Assembly: GCF_013141775.1 (NCBI RefSeq)
Contig: NZ_WHOB01000031.1
Span: forward strand, 1 to 35,265
DNA length: 35,265 nucleotides
Origin: Paenibacillus phytohabitans
GTDB taxonomy: Bacteria > Bacillota > Bacilli > Paenibacillales > Paenibacillaceae
Direction of reading: 5' to 3'
The position numbers were made by a program, and so were the translations under genes. Shown here one piece after another: positions 26,285 to 35,265 of the stretch. Numbering within the stretch: the stretch's first letter is position 1; each line of letters starts with the position of its first letter. The notes beneath the pieces are model-generated. The model did no database searches. It worked only from the letters and a program-made list of their open reading frames with translations, and was not told the DNA's origin.

Positions 26285-26851
26285 ATGTCTTTTAAGCTGT
26301 ATAATACGCCGCAGGGAATCTATATCTCTTTGCTGAAGCTCACGGATGCCGAAGCGCTGCTTAACCTCCGTCACCGCAACCGCAAGGAGCATCAGCAGTT
26401 CGAACCCCTCCGCGACAATGACTACTTCACCCTGGAGAGCCAGCGGCAGCTGATTAACCAGCGTATCCTGGACGCCCGGCAGGATAGTGCTTATATGTTC
26501 GGCATCTATCTGCTCAGCGGCGAGCTGATTGGCCAGATTACCATTTCTAACGTGGTACGGGGTGTCGGACAATTTGCCGATATCGGATATTTTATTGATT
26601 ATGATATGCAGGGTAAAGGGTACACCAGCGCAGCGGTGCATCTGATCCTGGGCTATGCCTTCCGCTCCCTCGGCCTTCACAGGCTGCAGGCGGCTATCCT
26701 GCCTCATAATGACGGCTCCCGCAGAGTCCTGGAGAAGAACGGCTTTCAGGCTGAAGGGCTTGCCCGCCGCTTCATCAAAATCAACGGAGAATGGCAAGAC
26801 CACCGCACTTACGCCATTCTGGCTGAAGATTTTCTTCCACAGGAGCAATAG
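26285..26851 (+). CDS. GNAT acetyltransferase, RimJ/RimL type
   Basis: A 188-residue acetyltransferase of the RimJ/RimL-like group. GQFADIGYFIDYDMQGKGYTSAAVHLIL supplies the acetyl-CoA loop (QGKGYT), and LQAAILPHNDGSRRVLEKNGF closes the fold. Members acetylate N-termini of ribosomal proteins or small molecules. The real target is not known. AGGAGG lies seven bases before the ATG, 47 bases after tadA, and the two are probably co-transcribed. Confidence 0.88.
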   Translation: MSFKLYNTPQGIYISLLKLTDAEALLNLRHRNRKEHQQFEPLRDNDYFTLESQRQLINQRILDARQDSAYMFGIYLLSGELIGQITISNVVRGVGQFADIGYFIDYDMQGKGYTSAAVHLILGYAFRSLGLHRLQAAILPHNDGSRRVLEKNGFQAEGLARRFIKINGEWQDHRTYAILAEDFLPQEQ

Positions 26852-26882
26852 CCTGATCTGCCGGAGCCGCCGGCAAGCAGCA

Positions 26883-26924
26883 CAAAAATCCCGTATGAGC
26901 GGAGGTTCGCTTATACGGGATTTC
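26883..26924. terminator. Bidirectional terminator between acetyltransferase and lipoprotein genes
   Basis: AAATCCCGTAT pairs with ATACGGGATTT, with inner AGCG/CGCT. The minus strand has TTTTTG after the stem and the plus strand TTTCTG. Confidence 0.85.
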
Positions 26925-26943
26925 TGTGTTGCTGCATTATTTA

Positions 26944-28032
26944 TTAATAAGTGCCTGTGGCTCCGAACTGCTGCTGCAGCTCTTCCAGTGTAATCACATC
27001 TTCGCCTTGCGGAATTCCGATCTGGAAGGTTTGTTTCTCATTGATCTTGCTGTATTGATTGCTAGCGGTCATAGACAGAGCAACATTCTCACCTTGTTCA
27101 GGATCATTCACTTTGATATCCATAAGCATATCCTGATACACCGGGAAGTTATCGTCATTGATCGCCGTGTTAAGATGGAACTGGTTAATCGTCAGATGCG
27201 TGTTCAGCTCAGCCAGATCCTTATCGAATTCAGCGCGTGCTTCACTGGACTGCAGCTCTTCCTTCGCTTTAGCCAAGTCGGCAGCATCGATCTTCAGCAA
27301 TTCCTTGTATTCATCCTTGCCGAGAATATCGATGATCTTAGGCAGCGCATTGTTCACCAGGATGGTGAGCGCCTCTTTGACATTATCATTCGTTACCTGG
27401 AACTGGACAACCTGTTTGGCTTCAACCCCTTCAGGCAGGCCGGCTTCCTTAGGTTTGATTTCGTTAAAATACTTCTCTTCGTCATACTCACCCAGTAATG
27501 TGTTCATCACTTCATTAGACAGCTTCTGCACCTTCTGCGTGTCCATAGCTGAAGGGTTGAATTCCGCCCCCTCCTGCTCGGCCAGTTCCTTCAGATCCAC
27601 TTCAACAAATTTACCTACGATTGTCTCGGGAAGCGGCAGGAACGGAATGGACGGCACTTTGACATACAGCTTCTCTGCTGTCATTACCATCGGAACCGTG
27701 AAGGACATCGCCATATCCCCCTTCAGATTCAGAACCATTGTAAGCTCTGTCTGCATCGGCTCTGCCTGGTAGACTCCATCAACTGTAAGCTCAGCATTCT
27801 TAAGCATGCTGAGAATTTGACCCGTTGTAGCATCAGCTTCGCTTGTACCTGTGTCGATCGTCAGGTCATTAACGGTAAGCTTCGTCTTCATTTCATACGA
27901 TGTCATCGCCGCAACTTTATTTGCAGCAGCGGACAGTGCCTCTTTCGGCGCCTCTTTCTTTGCACACCCCGGCAGAATTACTGCGGCGGTGAGCAGCAGT
28001 GCGGCAGCGGATAACCCCCATTTTTTATTCAT
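26944..28032 (-). CDS. Putative lipoprotein, unknown function
   Basis: A secreted lipoprotein of 362 residues. The signal peptide ends in a lipobox with Cys23 (ILPGCAKKE), so the mature protein should be attached to the outer membrane face. The rest alternates beta-like stretches (SYEMKTKLTVNDLTIDT, TELTMVLNLKGDMAMSFTVPMV) with helices rich in Glu and Lys. This suggests a LolA/LppX-like half barrel, but I recognise no family with confidence. I start at the ATG at 28032, seven bases after AGGAG. Upstream codons in frame lack a ribosome binding site. It is a single gene with its own terminator. Confidence 0.8.
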   Translation of the reverse strand: MNKKWGLSAAALLLTAAVILPGCAKKEAPKEALSAAANKVAAMTSYEMKTKLTVNDLTIDTGTSEADATTGQILSMLKNAELTVDGVYQAEPMQTELTMVLNLKGDMAMSFTVPMVMTAEKLYVKVPSIPFLPLPETIVGKFVEVDLKELAEQEGAEFNPSAMDTQKVQKLSNEVMNTLLGEYDEEKYFNEIKPKEAGLPEGVEAKQVVQFQVTNDNVKEALTILVNNALPKIIDILGKDEYKELLKIDAADLAKAKEELQSSEARAEFDKDLAELNTHLTINQFHLNTAINDDNFPVYQDMLMDIKVNDPEQGENVALSMTASNQYSKINEKQTFQIGIPQGEDVITLEELQQQFGATGTY

Positions 28033-28135
28033 TATTGTTCTCCTCTCCCATGTGAAAAATTCTTTCCCCTCCCTAATGATAAACCATTTGGCAAATATGA
28101 GAAACATTTCTCTCCATTTTCATCTCCGGCTAGGG

Positions 28136-28288
28136 TCAGCCCTGAGGATTATTATGGTCAACGTGGTTAGCCTGTTTTACCTTTTTTGAACCGGATAACG
28201 GCTCAGGACCTGATGAATGATGCTCCTTGCGCGGCCCCTGATTATCCTGCTGTACACCGGGTACCGGCATGCTTTTTGGTTTGCTCAT
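28136..28288 (-). CDS. sspP: Small acid-soluble spore protein P
   Basis: A 50-residue protein. The stretch GPEPLSGSKKVKQANH matches the core of B. subtilis SspP (PEPLSGSKKVK followed by basic and His residues), and the length agrees. Minor SASPs of this type are made in the forespore and packaged in the dormant spore; their exact role is unclear. AGGAGG lies eight bases before the ATG. It follows the gene at 28301 by only 12 bases, so the two should be co-transcribed. It is direct evidence that the organism forms endospores. Confidence 0.9.
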   Translation of the reverse strand: MSKPKSMPVPGVQQDNQGPRKEHHSSGPEPLSGSKKVKQANHVDHNNPQG

Positions 28289-28300
28289 CTTGTTCGCCTC

Positions 28301-28642
28301 CTATGGATTGGTTAAGCCCTGAAGCGCCTGCGCGCATTCATGAATCTGCCTTGTATACTGCTGCGCCAAAAGCTGTACGGCATCCCTACGCTCATCCGCA
28401 ACGCTCCCGTCCTGCTCCGCGTCGAGCAGGTTCACTGCAACCTCACGGCTATCCACATAAGTGCAGCGGAAATCGAGGGAATACCCTTGACGCCCGGCTG
28501 CATTGAAATGAATAAGCAGACTGTTCTGGTCAGCGGCATCCCCCTGCACGCTGAAGCTGTCCCCATCCTCCATCAGTGCAGGCAGGCGCTCCTGCCAGGC
28601 AGACACCAGACTCTGCTGATCTACTTGTAATTGTCGGTCCAT
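28301..28642 (-). CDS. Hypothetical protein co-transcribed with sspP
   Basis: I recognise no family. The 113-residue product (MDRQLQVDQQSLVSAWQERL) has no signal peptide or membrane span. It looks like a small alpha/beta protein with a central beta pattern (NSLLIHFNAAGRQGYSLDFRCTYV) and a C-terminal helix. An ATG at 28654 is too close to AGGAGG to be used well, so I prefer the ATG at 28642, twelve bases after it. Its tight spacing to sspP suggests expression in sporulation. Confidence 0.65.
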   Translation of the reverse strand: MDRQLQVDQQSLVSAWQERLPALMEDGDSFSVQGDAADQNSLLIHFNAAGRQGYSLDFRCTYVDSREVAVNLLDAEQDGSVADERRDAVQLLAQQYTRQIHECAQALQGLTNP

Positions 28643-28738
28643 CTTTATGATCATCCTCCTTCTCTAATACATTGCCGAGAAAGAGAGCTTTTTATTCTCT
28701 TTGGAACAGGTTCCATCCAAAAGAATCCCCTGAGTACA

Positions 28739-28770
28739 ACAAAAAACCGTCCCCCATAAGGAGAACGGCT
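28739..28770 (-). terminator. Terminator after tRNA-Ser
   Basis: On the minus strand CCGTTCTCC pairs with GGGGGACGG (G-U pairs allowed, TTAT loop), followed by TTTTTTG. It ends the serS/tRNA transcript. Confidence 0.85.
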
Positions 28771-28800
28771 TCTATCTGCAAATCTTTGAGTGTAAAGGAA

Positions 28801-28889
28801 TGGCGGAGAGGATGGGATTCGAACCCATGTGGGCTTGCACCCTAACGGTTTTCAAGACCGCCCCGTTATGACCGCTTCGGTACCTCTCC
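28801..28889 (-). tRNA. tRNA-Ser (anticodon UGA)
   Basis: An 89-base cloverleaf. The acceptor stem GGAGAGG/CCTCTCC is perfect, the 3' end is GCCA with CCA encoded, and the T-arm contains GGTTCGAATCC. A long variable arm (TTAGGGTGCAAGCCCACAT region) is typical of serine tRNA. The anticodon TGA lies at 28854-28852 in the loop CTTGAAA. It sits directly downstream of serS, as in B. subtilis trnSL-Ser1. Confidence 0.97.
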
Positions 28890-28954
28890 AATGCATCTAA
28901 ATTTCACATGCATTAGGAATTATATCACACCCACCAAATAATATGCAACTATAA

Positions 28955-30244
28955 TTATTGGGCAGTTTGTGCGCTTATGGATTTCACATTACGCATATAC
29001 GGCTGCAGGCATTCCGGAATCAGAACACTGCCGTCTTCCTGCTGGTAATTCTCCAGAATAGCCGCTACTGTACGGCCTACGGCCAGCGCAGAACCATTCA
29101 GCGTATGCACGAATTCCGGCTTGGACTTGGGCTCTTTGCGGAAGCGGATATTGGCCCGGCGGGCCTGGAAATCCTCGGTGTTGGAGCAGGAGGAAATTTC
29201 GCGGTACATTCCGCTCTCCGGCAGCCACACCTCCAGGTCATACGTCTTCGCCGATGTGAAGCCCATATCTGCCGTACACAGCAGCAGGACGCGGTAAGGC
29301 AGTCCCAGGAGCTGCAGGACGCGTTCAGCATCGGCTGTCATCTTCTCCAGCTCCTCGTAGGAGGTCTCCGGACTGGCAAGCTTCACAAGCTCCACCTTAT
29401 TGAACTGATGCTGGCGGATCAGACCGCGGGTATCACGTCCCGCAGATCCGGCCTCCGAACGGAAGCAAGAGCTGTAGGCTACATGGTACTTCGGCAGATC
29501 ACCAGCCGTCAGAATCTCTTCACGGTAGTAGTTCGTTACCGGCACTTCTGCTGTTGGGATCAGATAATATTCTGTATCACGCAGCTTGAACAGATCCTCT
29601 TCGAACTTCGGCAGCTGTCCTGTTCCATACAGGCTGTCCTTGTTGACAATGTAAGGCGGCAGCATCTCTTCATAGTTATGCTCTCCGCTGTGCAGATCCA
29701 TCATGAAGTTGATTAGTGCACGCTCCAGTCTTGCTCCCAGCCCTTTGTAGAAGGCGAACCGGGAACCCGTAACCTTGGCTGCCGCTTCAAAATCAATGAT
29801 ATCCAGCTGCTGCGCCAGCTCCCAGTGTGATTTCGGAGTGAATCCGAACTCTCTGGGCTCCGACCAGCGGCGTACTTCAACATTGTCCTCCTCGGACTTG
29901 CCAACCGGCACCGATTCATGCGGAATGTTCGGAATGCTCATGGTCAATTCATCAATCTTAACTTCGAGCTCGCGTACTTCATCGTCCAGCTCTTTGATCC
30001 GGTCGGAAACCGTACGCATTTCTGCGATCAAATCATCTGCCGGCTCTCCATTTTTCTTCTTCTTCGCTACATCTCCGGATACGGTGTTCCGGCGGTTCTT
30101 AAGTCCCTCTGTTTCCTGAAGCAGCTCACGGCGGCGCAGATCAAGCTGCGGGAAGCCGGCAATCAAATCGAGCGACTTTCCTCTTTTGGTAAGGGCCTCT
30201 TCTACTCTGGCATAATCACTACGTAACACTTTAACATCTAACAC
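28955..30244 (-). CDS. serS: Serine--tRNA ligase
   Basis: Charges tRNA-Ser (and tRNA-Sec where present). It is a class II synthetase of 429 residues, the family length. An N-terminal coiled-coil arm of about 30-100 residues, which grips the long variable arm of tRNA-Ser, precedes the catalytic domain with motif 2 ([22 protein letters not shown]) and motif 3 ([19 protein letters not shown]). The start is GTG at 30244, eight bases after AGGAGG; the upstream in-frame ATG at 30271 has no ribosome binding site. No T-box leader is visible. It lies between pdxT and its own tRNA gene. Confidence 0.97.
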   Translation of the reverse strand: MLDVKVLRSDYARVEEALTKRGKSLDLIAGFPQLDLRRRELLQETEGLKNRRNTVSGDVAKKKKNGEPADDLIAEMRTVSDRIKELDDEVRELEVKIDELTMSIPNIPHESVPVGKSEEDNVEVRRWSEPREFGFTPKSHWELAQQLDIIDFEAAAKVTGSRFAFYKGLGARLERALINFMMDLHSGEHNYEEMLPPYIVNKDSLYGTGQLPKFEEDLFKLRDTEYYLIPTAEVPVTNYYREEILTAGDLPKYHVAYSSCFRSEAGSAGRDTRGLIRQHQFNKVELVKLASPETSYEELEKMTADAERVLQLLGLPYRVLLLCTADMGFTSAKTYDLEVWLPESGMYREISSCSNTEDFQARRANIRFRKEPKSKPEFVHTLNGSALAVGRTVAAILENYQQEDGSVLIPECLQPYMRNVKSISAQTAQ

Positions 30245-30271
30245 AAAGTTTCCCTCCTGAAAACAGCCCAA

Positions 30272-30312
30272 ACTCTTTCAAAATGCTGATTTGTTTACAG
30301 CTTTGAAAGAGT
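30272..30312 (-). promoter_or_regulatory. Strong hairpin in the pdxT-serS gap
   Basis: On the minus strand ACTCTTTCAAA pairs with TTTGAAAGAGT, and GCTG/CAGC extends the stem inward to about 15 pairs. TTGGGCTG follows, which is a poor T run. It lies just past the pdxT stop and just before the serS ribosome binding site, so it may be an mRNA-processing or stabilising hairpin or a weak terminator. Confidence 0.55.
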
Positions 30313-30333
30313 CAGGATGTTTTATATGCAGTT

Positions 30334-30918
30334 CTATTGATTGGCTGCGATACTGTCCTCTACCATGTCGGCAAAATATTGATGCAGCCTGTAATCATCA
30401 GTCAGTTCCGGGTGAAAAGAGGATACCAGCAGGTTGCCCTGACGTGCAGTTACAATCTCATCCTTATAGATGGTAAGCACATCGACATCCGGACCCACCT
30501 CGTTAATGAGCGGAGCACGGATAAATACCGCACGTACCGGCTCAGCAATCCCTTTAACCTCCAGATCACATTCAAAGCTTTCCCGCTGGCGTCCAAAGGC
30601 ATTCCGGGCAACGGTAATATCCATCAGCTCCAGATGACCAGGTTCACCTCCGGCAATGTGCTTGGCCAGGACAATCATGCCGGCGCAGGTACCAAAAATC
30701 GGCTTACCTTGACCCGCAAACTCACGTATAGCTTCTATAAAGCCATATTTGCGCATCAGTTTGCCGATGGTCGTGCTCTCGCCGCCGGGAATAATCAGTC
30801 CCTCTACCTCTTCCAGCTGCTCTACACGCTTGATAGGCAGACCCTGCGCACCTGTCTTCTCAATACTGACAATATGCTCTGTTACAGCGCCCTGCAGCGC
30901 CAACACTCCTATTCTCAT
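30334..30918 (-). CDS. pdxT: Pyridoxal 5'-phosphate synthase glutaminase subunit
   Basis: Releases ammonia from glutamine for pyridoxal phosphate synthesis by PdxS. It is a 194-residue class I glutamine amidotransferase. The triad Cys78 (FGTCAGM), His169 and Glu171 (SSFHPEL) is intact, and GGESTTIGKLM contributes the oxyanion region. It begins 18 bases after pdxS on the same strand, matching the B. subtilis pdxST operon. Confidence 0.97.
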   Translation of the reverse strand: MRIGVLALQGAVTEHIVSIEKTGAQGLPIKRVEQLEEVEGLIIPGGESTTIGKLMRKYGFIEAIREFAGQGKPIFGTCAGMIVLAKHIAGGEPGHLELMDITVARNAFGRQRESFECDLEVKGIAEPVRAVFIRAPLINEVGPDVDVLTIYKDEIVTARQGNLLVSSFHPELTDDYRLHQYFADMVEDSIAANQ

Positions 30919-30936
30919 CCGGAAGCCTTCTCTCTA

Positions 30937-31818
30937 TTAACGGCCGCGTTCCGACATACGTTCAGCCGGAGTCAAAGTGGCAATATCAATCCCCTTCATC
31001 GGGGCGCCAAGGTTCTTCGACACTTCAGCAATCAGCTTGTAGTCTGTAAAGTGGGTGGTCGCTTCTACAATGGCACGGGCGAATTTCTCAGGGTTATCCG
31101 ACTTGAAGATACCCGAGCCGACAAACACCCCGTCAGCACCAAGATGCATCATGAGCGCGGCATCGGCAGGCGTAGCTACACCGCCGGCAGCGAAGTTAAC
31201 GACAGGTAATTTGCCAAGCTGATGAACTTCCAGCAGCAGCTCATAAGAAACGCCAAGGATCTTAGCTTCATTATAGAGCTCATCAAGCGAGAGGTTCGTC
31301 ACTTTGCGGATTTGACTGTTTATGTAGCGCATGTGGCGGACAGCTTCAACGATGTTGCCTGTCCCCGGCTCACCCTTGGTACGGATCATCGAAGCTCCTT
31401 CGTTAATCCGGCGCAGGGCTTCCCCAAGATCCTTGGCTCCGCATACAAAAGGAACGGTGAATTCGTGTTTATTGATATGGAACACTTCATCTGCCGGCGT
31501 GAGCACTTCGCTCTCATCCAGATAGTCAACACCGAGGGATTCAAGAACCTTGGCTTCTACATAATGGCCAATACGGGCTTTAGCCATAACAGGAATGCTC
31601 ACTACCTTGATAACTTCTTCTACAATAGTAGGATCGGCCATACGTGCTACACCACCCGCTGCGCGGATATCGGAAGGTACACGTTCCAGAGCCATAACGG
31701 CTACTGCGCCCGCTGCCTCGGCAATTTTTGCCTGCTCTGCATTCATAACGTCCATAATGACGCCACCCTTTTGCATTTCTGCCATGCCTCTTTTAACTCG
31801 CGATGTTCCTGTTTCCAT
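30937..31818 (-). CDS. pdxS: Pyridoxal 5'-phosphate synthase lyase subunit
   Basis: Builds pyridoxal 5'-phosphate from ribose 5-phosphate, glyceraldehyde 3-phosphate and ammonia supplied by PdxT. The 293 residues form a TIM barrel. Asp23, Lys80 ([13 protein letters not shown]) and Lys148 ([12 protein letters not shown]) are the conserved catalytic residues. GGGAGG lies upstream of the ATG. The gene leads the pdxST pair, with a promoter at 31859-31887. Confidence 0.98.
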   Translation of the reverse strand: METGTSRVKRGMAEMQKGGVIMDVMNAEQAKIAEAAGAVAVMALERVPSDIRAAGGVARMADPTIVEEVIKVVSIPVMAKARIGHYVEAKVLESLGVDYLDESEVLTPADEVFHINKHEFTVPFVCGAKDLGEALRRINEGASMIRTKGEPGTGNIVEAVRHMRYINSQIRKVTNLSLDELYNEAKILGVSYELLLEVHQLGKLPVVNFAAGGVATPADAALMMHLGADGVFVGSGIFKSDNPEKFARAIVEATTHFTDYKLIAEVSKNLGAPMKGIDIATLTPAERMSERGR

Positions 31819-31858
31819 GTCTAAGCCTCCCGAATGATCTAACCTAATCTAACTTGTA

Positions 31859-31887
31859 ATTTTACCGCAAGGCGGTGATATATACAA
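31859..31887 (-). promoter_or_regulatory. pdxST promoter
   Basis: TTGTAT (31887-31882), a 17-base spacer and TAAAAT (31864-31859) on the minus strand. The spacer contains a small ACCGC/GCGGT dyad. The -10 ends about 40 bases before the pdxS start. Confidence 0.65.
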
Positions 31888-31936
31888 CCTATTTACTGGG
31901 ATTTTGTCGTAATGCTGGCATTGGACTGCCGTGCGG

Positions 31937-33334
31937 TTAGAACAAGTTCTTAATTCCTGTAAACAGGTCGCCAAAAAATTCTCCGATTGCTCTCATCAGC
32001 AGTTTGAACCAGCCAGCCTTCTCTGCTTCCTCGGCAGTAATCAGGTTAACCGTCTTCTCCTGAGCCTGAGACATTCCTTCGATCTGGTAGGTATAAGTGA
32101 CCTTACCTACTTTGCTGGCTCCGGCAATCGGCGCGATCAAAGTTGCCGGGTCATTCGTCACCACTGTAGTTTTGATCTGTGGAGAAACCGTACCCTTTGG
32201 TACCATGAACGTAACTCCCGCATCCGTCACAACAGGTACATCTTTATTCTTGCCTTTGAGTACAGGCACCGTTTCAGTACCGGCGATGACAGCCTTAGGC
32301 GCTACAACCTGCTTAATCTCAAAATTGTTGAAGCCGAAATCAAGCACCTTCTTCGTTTCCGTGAAACGGTGTGCTTCTGAGTTAGCCCCCATGACTACGC
32401 TGATCAGACGCATGCCATCACGAACGGCCGTACCTGTGAAACAGTTGCCGGCATTGGTGGTATGTCCAGTCTTCAATCCATCGAGACCCGGATAGGCATA
32501 GGCTTTGAAATTAGCAATATCCTTGTTGGCTTCCAGCATCCAGTTATAGTTAATCATCGGTTTCGCGTCACGTTCACGGAACTTGTAGGACTGAATTGTC
32601 GTGAACTCAGTGAAATCCGGATGGTCGGTTACAATAAACTTAGCGAGCAGGGCAGCATCCATAGCGGACATTAACGTTTCGCCTTCAGCCTCCGGACGGA
32701 ATTTCTCCGGCATATCAGCCCGGTCAAGCCCTGTGGAGTTAATGAAATGGGCAGTCTTCATCCCCATCTTCTTAGCGGTTTCGTTCATTAGGGTTACGAA
32801 TTCCTGCTCAGAACCCGACACCAGTTCAGCCAAAGCTACCGTGGCATCATTGGCTGAACCAACGGCCATGGCTATGTAAAGTTCTTTGACGGTATGTTCA
32901 TCGCCCTCGGCTAAGAAAATACGTGACCCGATCTGCTTCGACGCATTCTCCTGCACAACAACTTTCTCATCCCAGGATATCTGTCCGTTCTTCACCGCAT
33001 CAGACACGAGATATTCTGTCATCATCTTCGTCATACTTGCCGGCGGCAATGGCTCATCCGCATTCAAAGATAAGAGGATCTCTCCTGTGGTCGGCTCTAT
33101 TAATACTGCAGATTTCAGATTAAGTCCCAGTGACTCCACGCTTGGAATCTTGGTTACTGCCGTTTTGGCAGGTGTTGCTGCTGTCGATGGAGCCGCTGTC
33201 TCTGTTGCAGCCGGTGTGCTTACCGCCTCTGCCATGGCAGACGCTGCCGGGAATGCTAGCATATTTAAAAGCAGACCTACTGTCGCTGTCTTCATCACAA
33301 GTTGCTTACTACTTAGTTTCCGCTTGTACTTCAA
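31937..33334 (-). CDS. dacA: D-alanyl-D-alanine carboxypeptidase, DacA-type
   Basis: A low-molecular-weight penicillin-binding protein (PBP5 type) that removes the terminal D-Ala from peptidoglycan stem peptides. It is 465 residues, with a signal peptide ending near residue 36, a peptidase S11 domain and a C-terminal domain. The active-site motifs are SxxK (Ser100, Lys103 in ASMTKMM), SAN at 160-162 and KTG at 288-290. The last 25 or so residues (WFKLLMRAIGEFFGDLFTG) form the amphipathic helix that holds such enzymes to the membrane. The start is TTG with AAAGGAG nine bases upstream. It lies between guaB and pdxS, as in B. subtilis. Confidence 0.95.
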   Translation of the reverse strand: MKYKRKLSSKQLVMKTATVGLLLNMLAFPAASAMAEAVSTPAATETAAPSTAATPAKTAVTKIPSVESLGLNLKSAVLIEPTTGEILLSLNADEPLPPASMTKMMTEYLVSDAVKNGQISWDEKVVVQENASKQIGSRIFLAEGDEHTVKELYIAMAVGSANDATVALAELVSGSEQEFVTLMNETAKKMGMKTAHFINSTGLDRADMPEKFRPEAEGETLMSAMDAALLAKFIVTDHPDFTEFTTIQSYKFRERDAKPMINYNWMLEANKDIANFKAYAYPGLDGLKTGHTTNAGNCFTGTAVRDGMRLISVVMGANSEAHRFTETKKVLDFGFNNFEIKQVVAPKAVIAGTETVPVLKGKNKDVPVVTDAGVTFMVPKGTVSPQIKTTVVTNDPATLIAPIAGASKVGKVTYTYQIEGMSQAQEKTVNLITAEEAEKAGWFKLLMRAIGEFFGDLFTGIKNLF

Positions 33335-33396
33335 TGATTAACTCTCCTTTAATCCTCAGATCAGTGCTTGTTCTATTCTAACACAGGGGTATCTGC

Positions 33397-33434
33397 AAAA
33401 AAAGACAGGCAGGACGAATTTAGTCCTGCCTGTC
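33397..33434 (-). terminator. Terminator of guaB
   Basis: A perfect 12-bp stem, GACAGGCAGGAC with GTCCTGCCTGTC, and then TTTTTTT on the minus strand. It separates guaB from dacA. Confidence 0.95.
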
Positions 33435-33460
33435 CGCAAAAATATGCGATTCTTCCCGGT

Positions 33461-34966
<1,506 letters not shown>

Positions 34967-34970
34967 TTAT

Positions 34971-35031
34971 GAATAAAAAAACTCCTGCTTCAAGTCCATA
35001 CCCGATAGACAGCGGTAAAGGCTTGGGAGTT
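34971..35031 (-). terminator. Terminator inside the guaB leader, possible attenuator
   Basis: On the minus strand AACTCC (35031-35026) pairs with GGAGTT (34985-34980). CAAG/CTTG and TACC/GGTA extend the stem, and TTTTTTTATT follows. It lies between the guaB promoter and start codon, about 55 bases after the expected transcription start, so transcripts would stop early unless something prevents the fold. No known riboswitch family was recognised. Confidence 0.65.
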
Positions 35032-35090
35032 ATACATAATAGTGTCTTCAGTTAAGGTTTGAGATGCTTGTCCAAAAATATATTAGAGCT

Positions 35091-35119
35091 ATCTTAGCAA
35101 AGGGCTTTTGGCCTGTCAA
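35091..35119 (-). promoter_or_regulatory. guaB promoter
   Basis: A perfect -35 TTGACA (35119-35114), a 17-base spacer and TAAGAT (35096-35091) on the minus strand. Transcription should begin near 35084. Confidence 0.8.
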
Positions 35120-35265
35120 GAATATTACATCTTCTGATAAGGTATTAAGAAATCTTGCTCCGGGTAAGCGAATTCTTGGACTAAAGTCCGTGTGCAGTGG
35201 ACAGATTACATAATGATCCATAATTTAACACCCTAACGTCTATGCATTGTCCATGTATAAAAGTA
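35120..35265. other. AT-rich intergenic stretch at right edge
   Basis: No gene is recognisable. A small dyad GGACTAAAGTCC occurs at 35178-35189. It lies upstream of the guaB promoter and may belong to the 3' side of a gene outside the window. Confidence 0.4.

Noticed and set aside
30245..30333. T-box riboswitch before serS
   Set aside because: The gap is only about 90 bases and lacks the AGGGTGGNACCGCG-like T-box sequence. The hairpin there is a simple stem.

Overview
The window is a chromosomal stretch from a Gram-positive, spore-forming, flagellated Firmicute. The best guess is Paenibacillus or a close relative. The evidence is the gene families and their order, an RNA polymerase delta subunit, the small spore protein SspP, a sporulation-type sensor kinase, twin c-di-AMP riboswitch/NlpC units, strong AGGAGG ribosome binding sites and frequent GTG/TTG starts. 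No insertion sequence, prophage, CRISPR array or toxin-antitoxin pair was seen. Most of the region is core genome.

Left part (1-16.5 kb): pyrG and rpoE read leftward, followed by a subtilase without a signal peptide, argS with a ywiB-like DUF1934 gene, a nitrilase-family hydrolase with two GNAT genes, a class A penicillin-binding protein, a 3-methyladenine DNA glycosylase, an AbrB-type regulator, ywhD, and an M1 metallopeptidase paired with a membrane protein. The order pyrG-rpoE ... argS-ywiB ... pbpG-like ... ywhD recalls the B. subtilis chromosome left of the origin.

Middle (16.5-26.9 kb): two tandem units, each made of a promoter, a ydaO-type c-di-AMP riboswitch and a secreted NlpC/P60 endopeptidase gene with a TTG start. 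After these come a GNAT gene, a membrane-anchored cytochrome c, a pterin carbinolamine dehydratase, an unknown small acidic protein, motAB, rluF coupled to an orphan PAS sensor kinase, tadA and a RimJ/RimL-type acetyltransferase. The 150 bp between the kinase and tadA hold a dense cluster of DnaA-box-like 9-mers.

Right part (26.9-35.3 kb), all leftward: a lipoprotein, sspP with an unknown partner gene, tRNA-Ser(UGA), serS, pdxT, pdxS, dacA and guaB. The order guaB-dacA-pdxS-pdxT-serS-tRNA-Ser ... tadA matches the B. subtilis region just right of oriC.

The most interesting signals are regulatory. (1) The pyrG leader has a GGGC start and a terminator that fit CTP-sensed reiterative-transcription attenuation. 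(2) A terminator lies inside the guaB leader. (3) The rpoE/subtilase gap holds mutually exclusive stems. (4) The riboswitch/NlpC duplication shows divergence of a catalytic-triad residue. (5) There is a DnaA-box cluster outside the replication-initiator locus.
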